Below, in pieces: positions 1 to 5,111 of a stretch of DNA of 5,111 bases. A program made the translations under genes and the position numbers. This stretch comes from Acidobacteriaceae bacterium. Lineage in GTDB: Bacteria; Acidobacteriota; Terriglobia; Bryobacterales; Bryobacteraceae. Under the pieces are notes generated by a model that saw only the letters and a list, made by a program, of their open reading frames with translations, had not been told where the DNA came from and did not search any database. The stretch spans positions 1 through 5,111 of the forward strand of contig JAFARV010000263.1 of the NCBI GenBank assembly GCA_019245255.1, read 5' to 3'. Each line of letters starts with the position of its first letter. The stretch's first letter is position 1.

Positions 1-1158
1 CGCGAGACGGTTCGCGCCATGTACGCCGGTACAAGCCACTTCACCGGCAGCGAAGAGACGCGGCAAGCTGGTCTGCCCGAACAGGTCAGTACGCACGCCG
101 CCCATGGCGTAGTGGGCTGCGGGGCGGACGGGAGCGGCCGTTTGTTCGAGATCGAAGCCGTACTCGAAACATGTCCGGTAGATACGCGGAAACCTGTCGC
201 GAACAAAGCCGCGCGGCAAGTGTGTAAGATCGAGAAACGCGGTGGGCTCCTCGCTCGCACGCAGTTCCATCACGATGGAGCGCGAGACCACATCACGCGG
301 CGCAAGTTCCTTCAGTGGATGGTATCGCTCCATGAAGCGTTCGCCGCTTCCGTTGCGGAGGTATGCGCCTTCACCACGCAGTGCTTCGCTGAGCAAGAAC
401 CTGGGCGCATTCGGAATGTAGAGCGCGGTGGGATGGAACTGTACGAACTCGATATCGGAGATGCAGGCGCCGGCGCGGAATGCGCAGGCGACACCGTCGC
501 CAGTGGCGACGTCCGGATTGGTCGTGTTTTCGAAAACGCGGCCAAGACCGCCGGTAGCGAGCAGCACGCCGCGCGCTTCGACGAGAACGACGGAGCGTGT
601 CGTTTCATCGAACGCGGCAACTCCGACGACGCCATCATCGTTCACGAGCAGATCGGTAACAGCGGCAAAACTTTGAAATGCCACATTCTCAAAAACACTC
701 GCACGAACGCGCAGCGCCCGAACGATTTCACGGCCAGTCGAATCGCCATGAGCGTGCAAAATACGGTTACGGCTGTGTGCGCCTTCGCGACCGAGCAGGA
801 ACTCGGCACCTTCACGATCGAAGTGCGTGCCGAATTGAATGAGCTCCTCAATCGCATTCGGTCCTTCTTCGACCACGGTGCGCACGGCCTCAACATCGCA
901 CAGCCCGTCACCCGCGACAAGGGTGTCCTGTTCGTGCAGTTCAATGTCGTCGTCATCGCTGAGCGCGGCGGCGATGCCCCCCTGCGCGTATTCAGACGAG
1001 GACTCGCGTAAGCTGTCTTTCGCAATGATCAGAACACGGCCTGCTGAAGCGAGTTCAATGGCCGCACGGAGCCCGGCAACGCCTGCTCCTACGACGATGA
1101 AATCGGTTCTGACACGTTGGACCGGGCCAATGATGTCCTCATGGTACAACGAGATCAC
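1..1158 (-). CDS. nadB: L-aspartate oxidase NadB, N-terminal part (C-terminus beyond left edge)
   Basis: FAD-dependent L-aspartate oxidase oxidises L-aspartate to iminoaspartate, the first step of de novo NAD synthesis; NadA then makes quinolinate. The minus-strand frame stays open for 386 codons from a GTG at 1158 down to base 1. Visible motifs are the dinucleotide-binding GAGVAG (residues 24-29), SSSEYAQGGIAAA (53-65), GREGAHSRNRILHAHGDSTG (123-142), LLATGG (199-204), HPTALY (H242), SEALRGEGA (258-266), APRD (R288), AAHYAMGG (H349) and HGANR (R384). H242, R288, H349 and R384 match the E. coli active-site residues H244, R290, H351 and R386 with a constant offset of two, so the core is intact and collinear. 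The C-terminal helical domain, probably 130-170 residues, is missing. No in-frame ATG lies near the N-terminus. GTG 1158 is my choice because it fits the family length; TTG 1149 and GTG 1191 are alternatives, and none has a good ribosome-binding site. Identity is very secure, the start is not. Confidence 0.96.
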   Translation of the reverse strand, partial: MISLYHEDIIGPVQRVRTDFIVVGAGVAGLRAAIELASAGRVLIIAKDSLRESSSEYAQGGIAAALSDDDDIELHEQDTLVAGDGLCDVEAVRTVVEEGPNAIEELIQFGTHFDREGAEFLLGREGAHSRNRILHAHGDSTGREIVRALRVRASVFENVAFQSFAAVTDLLVNDDGVVGVAAFDETTRSVVLVEARGVLLATGGLGRVFENTTNPDVATGDGVACAFRAGACISDIEFVQFHPTALYIPNAPRFLLSEALRGEGAYLRNGSGERFMERYHPLKELAPRDVVSRSIVMELRASEEPTAFLDLTHLPRGFVRDRFPRIYRTCFEYGFDLEQTAAPVRPAAHYAMGGVRTDLFGQTSLPRLFAAGEVACTGVHGANRLA

Positions 1159-2229
1159 ATGCCAAGCTTTGAGGTTCGGACAGCGCAGCACACGTATCCG
1201 AGCGTGATCGAGCGGGGCATTCTGCGCCGTGTGAAAGAATACGTTCCGGAGAAGGCGGGCAAATTATTTCTCGTTACGACCGAAGACGTCTGGCGGCTTC
1301 ACGGCAGTGTTGTTCAGCAGCAATTCGATGACAAACTGAATGTGCTGTTCTTTCCGGGCGGCGAAGTAAACAAGCGGCTGTCTTCGGTTGAGAAGCTTGC
1401 AGAAGAAATGATCGCGCTTGGAGCGGATCGCACCAGCCTTGTGATCGGCTTCGGCGGAGGAATTGTCACCGACGTCAGTGGCTTTCTCGCGGCGATCTTC
1501 ATGCGCGGCATTCCGGTGCTGCAGATACCGACCACGCTGCTGGCGCAGGTGGACGCGGCGGTCGGGGGCAAGACCGGAGTGAACCTGATCATCGGAAAAA
1601 ATTTAATTGGCAGTTTTCATCAGCCGCTGGCAGTGTTGATTGATCCTGAGGTGATTCGCACGTTGCCGGAACGCGAGTACCGCGCCGGGCTGTTCGAAGT
1701 AATCAAGTGCGGCGTTATCCGAGATCGGGCGCTCTTCGATGTTTTTGCGCACTCGGCGGAGGCGGTACTAGCGCACAACAGCGAAGTTGTGGATCAACTG
1801 ATCGCGGCGGCTGTGCGCATCAAAGCGGAGGTCGTCAGCGCGGATGAGCGCGAAGGAGATCTGCGGCGCATCTTGAACTTCGGGCACACCATCGGGCATG
1901 CAATCGAAGCAGAAACAGCATATGTGCGGCTGCTGCATGGCGAGGCGATCGCGTGGGGTATGCTGGCCGCGACGCGGCTAGCGGAGTTTGTCGGCATCCT
2001 CCCTCAGGATGATGCGGGCCGGATTGGCAACGTGATCTGCCGCTTTGGCCCGTTACCGTCTATACGCGATCTTAACCCGGACAGTCTTATGCAGCGGCTG
2101 GCAAGCGATAAGAAGACGCTCGAAGGCAAAGTGCATTTTGTGCTTCCCACTCGGATAGGGCAAGTGAAGATACAGTCCGGGATTGCCTCGGATCTGATCC
2201 GGCAGGCGATTGTGGATACCCTGCAGTGA
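1159..2229 (+). CDS. aroB: 3-dehydroquinate synthase AroB
   Basis: This cytoplasmic NAD+- and metal-dependent enzyme converts DAHP to 3-dehydroquinate, the second step of the shikimate pathway to chorismate. The 356-residue product has normal family length. Motifs in order: PGGEVNK (66-72), GFGGGIVTDVSGF (97-109, NAD-binding/active-site D105), PTTLLAQVDAAVGGKTGVN (124-142), GKNLIGSFHQP (146-156), REYRAGLFEVIKCG (172-185), ILNFGHTIGHAIE (238-250), LHGEAIAWGM (259-268) and DKK (317-319). The expected metal ligands are present: E180, H243 and H260. I chose the ATG at 1159 because the family motifs begin just after it (MPSFEV...YPSVIERG) and a weak GAG-containing Shine-Dalgarno lies just upstream. 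In-frame ATGs at 1141 and 1117 are possible, but they would run into divergent nadB. The gene abuts nadB head to head and its stop overlaps the start of the downstream methyltransferase, so it is probably the first gene of a two-gene operon. I see no truncation. Confidence 0.97.
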   Translation: MPSFEVRTAQHTYPSVIERGILRRVKEYVPEKAGKLFLVTTEDVWRLHGSVVQQQFDDKLNVLFFPGGEVNKRLSSVEKLAEEMIALGADRTSLVIGFGGGIVTDVSGFLAAIFMRGIPVLQIPTTLLAQVDAAVGGKTGVNLIIGKNLIGSFHQPLAVLIDPEVIRTLPEREYRAGLFEVIKCGVIRDRALFDVFAHSAEAVLAHNSEVVDQLIAAAVRIKAEVVSADEREGDLRRILNFGHTIGHAIEAETAYVRLLHGEAIAWGMLAATRLAEFVGILPQDDAGRIGNVICRFGPLPSIRDLNPDSLMQRLASDKKTLEGKVHFVLPTRIGQVKIQSGIASDLIRQAIVDTLQ

Positions 2230-2969
2230 AGGTGGTGACAGGAACGGCGGCACCGCACGCCGGAAACGAAGAGCAAGCGGCGCGTTGGGTTCAGGCGATG
2301 TTTGCGCGAGTAGCACCGCGCTACGACTTGCTGAATCACCTGCTGTCGTTCAACGTTGACAAAGGCTGGCGGCTGGCGCTAGCCGATGCGCTTCGACCGG
2401 CTTTGCGGCGGTCGGATGCGAAGGTGCTCGACCTGTGCTGCGGAACGGGCGATGTGCTCTTCGATTTGCAAGCCATTTCGAAGTCGCATGTGATGGGCGC
2501 TGACTTCTGCCATCCCATGCTTACCACTGCGCGTGCGAAGGCAGAGAAGCGCGGATTCTCTCCCCTGCTGTTCGAAGCGGACGCGCTGCGGCTTCCGCTA
2601 GCGGACGAGTCTCTTGATGCAATCTCGATTGCGTTTGGATTCCGCAATCTGGCGAACTACCAGGCGGGACTCGATGAGCTGCGGCGCGTGCTCCGGCGCG
2701 GCGGTCTGCTCGCGATCCTCGAATTTTCGCACCCGCGGGGATGGCTAACCCGGACCGCTTACGGATTTTATTCGCGACGGCTGCTGCCTGCCATCGGCGG
2801 GCTGCTATCGGGATCGCGGGATGCTTACACGTATCTGCCGGATTCCATCGCGCGTTTTCCCAATCCCGATACGCTTGAACGAATGATTGAAGCGAGCGGT
2901 TTCGGTGATGTGCGTTACCGGCTACTTACGGACGGCATCGCGGCTCTGCACGTGGGACAGAAGAGTTAG
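2226..2969 (+). CDS. menG: UbiE/MenG quinone C-methyltransferase (demethylmenaquinone methyltransferase)
   Basis: This SAM-dependent methyltransferase of the UbiE/MenG/COQ5 family carries out the ring C-methylation of demethylmenaquinone to menaquinone; in ubiquinone makers the same family acts on the benzoquinol ring. The 247-residue product shows the family's N-terminal signature FARVAPRYDLLNHLLSF (26-42), SAM-binding motif I VLDLCCGTGD (67-76), acidic GADF (91-94), SIAFGFRNL (134-142), post-motif LRRGGLLAILEFSHP (156-170) and the C-terminal signature YTYLPDSIARFP (201-212). A menaquinone role rather than ubiquinone is an inference from the suspected acidobacterial host, which is why I use menG instead of ubiE. 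The start is a GTG at 2226 sharing four bases (GTGA) with the aroB stop, so translation is probably coupled. In-frame GTGs at 2232 and 2235 are alternatives and would change little. The 3' end overlaps the convergent membrane-protein gene by 4 bp. Confidence 0.93.
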   Translation: MKVVTGTAAPHAGNEEQAARWVQAMFARVAPRYDLLNHLLSFNVDKGWRLALADALRPALRRSDAKVLDLCCGTGDVLFDLQAISKSHVMGADFCHPMLTTARAKAEKRGFSPLLFEADALRLPLADESLDAISIAFGFRNLANYQAGLDELRRVLRRGGLLAILEFSHPRGWLTRTAYGFYSRRLLPAIGGLLSGSRDAYTYLPDSIARFPNPDTLERMIEASGFGDVRYRLLTDGIAALHVGQKS

Positions 2970-4480
2970 TTGATTTTACGCAGGAGCTTGACGCTTCCGT
3001 CCGCGGCGATTTCGCGATAATGGGTCGCAAGATACGGCTCGATGATCAGCTCGTCCGGTTTAGGTGCCGTGTAAGCAGGAAAGACCGTCTTGAATCCCTC
3101 ACCGTTGAATCCTGTGTCGAGCAGCACGTAAGGGACCTGCTGCTTGTCCAGCTCGGCGATAACTTCCTGGAATTGAGCTCGAGTGTTGTAACGGTACATC
3201 AGGATGCTGTAACGGGTTGGGTTTCGTACGCGCGCGGCAAAGTAATAAATCGGCTGATACGGATATACGAACATGCGCTCCTCTGGCCGCACGTACTGCT
3301 CGACGAGATTGAGCCCGGGCAGCGTGTTGTGGGCAAACATAAGACCCGCGCGTGTCTGCAAGGGAACGGTCGCGCCCAGTGCCCAGCAGATGGCAATACC
3401 AGCGTGGATGAGAAGAGCGAGGGAAAGCAGAAACAGGATTCGCTTAGAGGGTGCGCTCGCGCGGCGCTCGCAAACGCTGAGTAACACGGTGATGAGAATG
3501 ATTCCACCGGTTCGAATGTGAGTCAGATCGGCCCGATGGAACTCCGCGAGGAACATTGCGATTCCGACGCACCAAAACGGAAGAAGCCGCGGTGTGAAAA
3601 GATCGCGAGCCCAGCACCACGCAGCAGCAGCGAGAGCAAGGGGCAGAGCGGCAACGGAAGCATAGGTCCCGGCACAAGCCGCGGTGAGAATACCGGCAAC
3701 GGCCATGGAATGCGTCGGATGGAACAGAGTGTAGCGGGTGCGGACGAAGCTCCACAGGGGATCACCATACGGAACCCGGTTCACCGAGCCGTATGACGTG
3801 AGTACCCATTTCAGATTGGCCCAAACATCAGGCAGAGCATGAGCGCGCCAATAGATGAGTGCGACGGAACCCATCACGCACGCGAAGCCTGCACAGACTG
3901 ACGCCACTGGGAGGCATGCCCGATGACGATAGCGAACAATCGCGAATACAACTAAGCCGATGCCCACATAGGCTCCGTCGGATTGCAGGCAGCAGGCTGT
4001 TATTGCCGCGAGTGCGCCTGCCATGAAGAGTGCCGGTTTCTTCTCAGAGTGGCTGAGCAGGGCAAGCGTGGCGAGCATGAGGACTGTCGCATCGTAGTGC
4101 GGGCTGTTGAGCGTCAGCCACGGAATGCCGGTGATGACGATAAAAGCGGCCGCAAAGTAGCCCCGGGCGCCGAGGCGACGCGACAGATGCAGGGACAGCA
4201 GTCCGATGGCGACACCGGTGGCGAGCAGCACGGATCTGGCGGTAAGAAACGAGACACCAAAAAGCCTGAACCATAGCGCGAGCCATACGAACGAACCCGG
4301 TCCGGCGGGCTCAACGAAATCGCGGCCCGGGAGTTCGCCTCTGAGCACCCGCTCGGCGCCGTGCAGAAAAGTGCCCTCGTCGACGGTGCCCGTGACAACG
4401 CGGACGAACGCGAGTAGAAAGATTGCACTGATGACGGCGAAAGAAACGTAGGGCATGACGGCCCGGACGCGGCAGCTCAT
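2966..4480 (-). CDS. Polytopic membrane protein, GT-C-like (RgtABCD/PMT-type) glycosyltransferase candidate
   Basis: The product is a large integral membrane protein, 504 residues from ATG 4480. It has roughly a dozen hydrophobic segments between residues 10 and 370 and a soluble C-terminal tail of about 120 residues. The first hydrophobic helix (10-29) is followed by an acidic DEG (34-36) and then RDFVEPAGPGSF (53-64). This matches the first external loop of GT-C enzymes (PMT, ArnT, RgtA-D), where an acidic residue is catalytic and the sugar donor is a lipid-linked phosphosugar. A charged HRADLTHIR (315-323) between later helices and VYPYQPIYYFA (405-415) also resemble this group as I remember it. 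Such proteins decorate lipids, polysaccharides or proteins on the outer face of the inner membrane, but substrate and acceptor cannot be read from sequence. Start choice is uncertain: the frame continues upstream to a TTG at 4510, and ATG 4456 would begin right at the first helix. None has a clear ribosome-binding site. The gene is convergent with menG and divergent from the toxin-antitoxin-like pair, so neighbours give no functional clue. Confidence 0.82.
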   Translation of the reverse strand: MSCRVRAVMPYVSFAVISAIFLLAFVRVVTGTVDEGTFLHGAERVLRGELPGRDFVEPAGPGSFVWLALWFRLFGVSFLTARSVLLATGVAIGLLSLHLSRRLGARGYFAAAFIVITGIPWLTLNSPHYDATVLMLATLALLSHSEKKPALFMAGALAAITACCLQSDGAYVGIGLVVFAIVRYRHRACLPVASVCAGFACVMGSVALIYWRAHALPDVWANLKWVLTSYGSVNRVPYGDPLWSFVRTRYTLFHPTHSMAVAGILTAACAGTYASVAALPLALAAAAWCWARDLFTPRLLPFWCVGIAMFLAEFHRADLTHIRTGGIILITVLLSVCERRASAPSKRILFLLSLALLIHAGIAICWALGATVPLQTRAGLMFAHNTLPGLNLVEQYVRPEERMFVYPYQPIYYFAARVRNPTRYSILMYRYNTRAQFQEVIAELDKQQVPYVLLDTGFNGEGFKTVFPAYTAPKPDELIIEPYLATHYREIAADGSVKLLRKIN

Positions 4481-4544
4481 CAAGAACGAAGTCGAGGGCA
4501 GGGCGGGCAAATCTCAGACAAAACCGCAATCGCGGCCCTATGCA

Positions 4545-4573
4545 ATTGTCGGGTGACGCCCTGAAACGTTCAA
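4545..4573 (-). promoter_or_regulatory. Candidate sigma-70-type promoter for the membrane glycosyltransferase-like gene
   Basis: Read on the minus strand, TTGAAC (4573-4568) is followed after exactly 17 bases by GACAAT (4550-4545). Each hexamer matches four of six positions of the TTGACA/TATAAT consensus, and the spacing is optimal. Transcription would start near 4538, leaving an untranslated leader of about 30-80 bases depending on which start codon is used. This is the only well-spaced pair I noticed in the short intergenic region in this direction. Matches of this quality arise by chance, so the call is tentative. Confidence 0.35.
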
Positions 4574-4576
4574 CTT

Positions 4577-4616
4577 CCCGTTTGCAAGTGATCTGCCCAG
4601 AGCGCTAGCGAACGGG
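4577..4616. repeat. Imperfect inverted repeat in the intergenic region (possible operator)
   Basis: The left arm CCCGTTTGC (4577-4585) and right arm GCGAACGGG (4608-4616) are inverted copies with one mismatch out of nine (a G-T wobble if folded as RNA), separated by 22 bases. The spacer's right end joins a perfect 8-bp palindrome CGCTAGCG (4603-4610), which overlaps the right arm. The element lies just upstream of the candidate -10 box of the DUF433 gene and next to the candidate promoter of the divergent membrane-protein gene. It could be an operator, for example for autoregulation by the antitoxin-like protein. No trailing T-run makes it a convincing terminator. Confidence 0.35.
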
Positions 4617-4639
4617 TGTTTTGAGTCTCCGCTGCTCCG

Positions 4640-4645
4640 TACAAT
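4640..4645 (+). promoter_or_regulatory. Candidate -10 box giving a leaderless or near-leaderless transcript
   Basis: TACAAT matches TATAAT at five of six positions and ends six bases before the ATG at 4652. RNA polymerase usually starts 6-8 bases after the -10 hexamer, so the transcript would begin at or next to the A of the start codon. This agrees with the lack of any Shine-Dalgarno sequence before that ATG. No good -35 hexamer sits 16-18 bases upstream; TTGAGT at 4621-4626 resembles one but is only 13 bases away. Confidence 0.4.
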
Positions 4646-4651
4646 AAAACA

Positions 4652-4888
4652 ATGGGAGATTGGCAGCAATTTCTTAACCGCGACCCCCAGATCTGTGGGG
4701 GCGAACTCTGCGCGACAGGCACCAGGATTCCAGTTACGGTTATTCTGGATAGCCTCGGCGAGGGTTCCACAGCAGAAGCGATTCTGACGAGCTACCCGTC
4801 CCTCAGGCCCGAACACATCCAGGCATCCTTAGCTTATGCCGCCGAGTTGGCCCATGAAGAGCGCTTGTTGCCGCTCAGGGCCTCGTGA
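4652..4888 (+). CDS. DUF433 family protein, VapB-like antitoxin candidate
   Basis: This 78-residue protein is a typical DUF433 member. It has DPQICGGELCATGTRIPV (11-28, the family's hallmark DP..CGG....GTRIPV), then VILDSLGEGSTAEAILTSYPSLRPEHIQASLAYAAEL (30-66), which includes the helix-turn-helix-like region with the conserved YP..L and I..ALAYA pattern, and a short charged tail. DUF433 proteins are commonly found directly upstream of a DUF5615 PIN-like protein, and the pair is interpreted as toxin-antitoxin. Here the stop codon overlaps the downstream gene's GTG start in a GTGA, which supports co-translation. The antitoxin would bind and neutralise the partner and probably repress its own promoter. 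The ATG at 4652 is the only sensible start and is preceded by ACAATAAAACA with no Shine-Dalgarno. Family assignment is strong; the antitoxin role comes from family context. Confidence 0.88.
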   Translation: MGDWQQFLNRDPQICGGELCATGTRIPVTVILDSLGEGSTAEAILTSYPSLRPEHIQASLAYAAELAHEERLLPLRAS

Positions 4889-5111
4889 AGTTCAAGGTTG
4901 ACGAGAACCTGCCCACCGAACTGGTTGCTGACCTCCGGAAGCTCGGGCACGACGCAGCCACGGTATTCGATGAAGGCTTGACCGGCGTGACCTATCCGGT
5001 TCTAATCGAAGCCGCCTCTAAAGAGAACAGAATTCTGCTCACCCTAGACAAAGGCATCGCGAACCTAGAACAATATCCGACAGAGAAACACTCCGGCATC
5101 GTTTTGTTTCG
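4885..5111 (+). CDS. DUF5615 PIN-like protein, VapC-type toxin candidate, partial (right edge)
   Basis: The frame opens with GTG at 4885, overlapping the upstream stop by four bases, and is still open at the window end after 75 full codons. The translation begins VKFKVDENLPTELVADLRKLGHDAATVFDEGLTG, which matches the DUF5615 opening (an acidic DEN at 6-8, then a helix and LGHD at 20-23), and continues to ILLTLDKGIANLEQYP (50-65) and HSGIVLF (69-75). DUF5615 is a Mut7-C/PIN-like domain with acidic residues D6, E7 and D55 placed as in metal-dependent ribonucleases, so a VapC-like RNase toxin role is likely. The usual DKDF at the second acidic motif reads DKGI here, so one frequently acidic position is glycine; related DKGF forms exist as I recall. 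Family length is about 110-120 residues, so perhaps a third is missing. Ribonuclease activity is inferred from the family. Confidence 0.85.
   Translation, partial: MKFKVDENLPTELVADLRKLGHDAATVFDEGLTGVTYPVLIEAASKENRILLTLDKGIANLEQYPTEKHSGIVLF

Noticed and set aside
19..1011. A 330-codon plus-strand open frame opposite nadB
   Set aside because: Its translation resembles no family I know and is the antisense shadow of a clearly recognisable NadB frame with all catalytic motifs. Long antisense frames are common opposite GC-rich coding sequence.
1117..1150. TTGGAC (1117-1122) and TACAAC (1145-1150) as an aroB promoter
   Set aside because: The spacing is 22 bases, well outside the usual 16-18, and both hexamers are only partial matches, so I do not call it.
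1117..1158. Extended AroB N-terminus from ATG 1117 or 1141
   Set aside because: The extra 14 or 6 residues precede the normal start of the family and lie within the NadB 5' coding region; ATG 1159 gives the usual length and has a nearby GAG.
2985..3020. Short CGCG-type hairpin near the end of menG as a terminator
   Set aside because: The pairing is short, lies within the convergent coding sequence and lacks a following T-run on either strand.
3020..3796. Plus-strand open frames of 82-154 codons inside the membrane-protein gene
   Set aside because: They lie entirely antisense to a membrane protein with clear helices and motifs, overlap one another in different frames, and show no recognisable domain.
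4538..4816. A 92-codon minus-strand open frame spanning the intergenic region and the DUF433 gene
   Set aside because: It is antisense to a well-recognised DUF433 protein and has no recognisable motif.

Overview
This 5.1 kb window is moderately GC-rich, gene-dense bacterial chromosome. It holds three core metabolic genes, one membrane glycosyltransferase-like gene and the start of a small toxin-antitoxin-type pair. The style of the proteins (a NadB with the 'RTDFIVVGAG' opening and 'LHAHGDSTGR' motif, a MenG-type methyltransferase, a GT-C-like membrane protein, a DUF433/DUF5615 pair) suggests an Acidobacteriota (Terriglobia-like) organism. That assignment is an inference from memory of protein families, with no rRNA or other marker in the window to confirm it.

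Layout: positions 1-1158 on the minus strand carry the N-terminal 386 residues of L-aspartate oxidase (nadB), which runs off the left edge. Directly abutting it and pointing the other way is aroB (3-dehydroquinate synthase, 1159-2229, plus). Its stop codon overlaps the GTG start of a UbiE/MenG methyltransferase (2226-2969, plus). The two form a translationally coupled pair that links the shikimate pathway (source of chorismate) with the final methylation of menaquinone/ubiquinone, a chorismate-derived product in most menaquinone routes. The methyltransferase converges on, and overlaps by 4 bp, a polytopic membrane protein of the GT-C/RgtABCD-like glycosyltransferase type (2966 to about 4480, minus).

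An intergenic region of about 170 bp (roughly 4481-4651) then separates that gene from a divergent small operon. It carries a candidate minus-strand promoter, an imperfect 9-bp inverted repeat, and a -10 box placed so that the plus-strand transcript would begin at or next to the ATG. The operon encodes a DUF433 antitoxin-like protein (4652-4888) and, overlapping by 4 bp, a DUF5615 PIN-like toxin (4885 to the right edge, truncated).

The window is mostly ordinary. I see no rRNA, tRNA, CRISPR, transposase or clear intrinsic terminator. The points worth a second look are architectural: back-to-back start codons of nadB and aroB, overlapping convergent ends, and the regulatory region of the DUF433/DUF5615 pair. 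I did not find an undescribed system.
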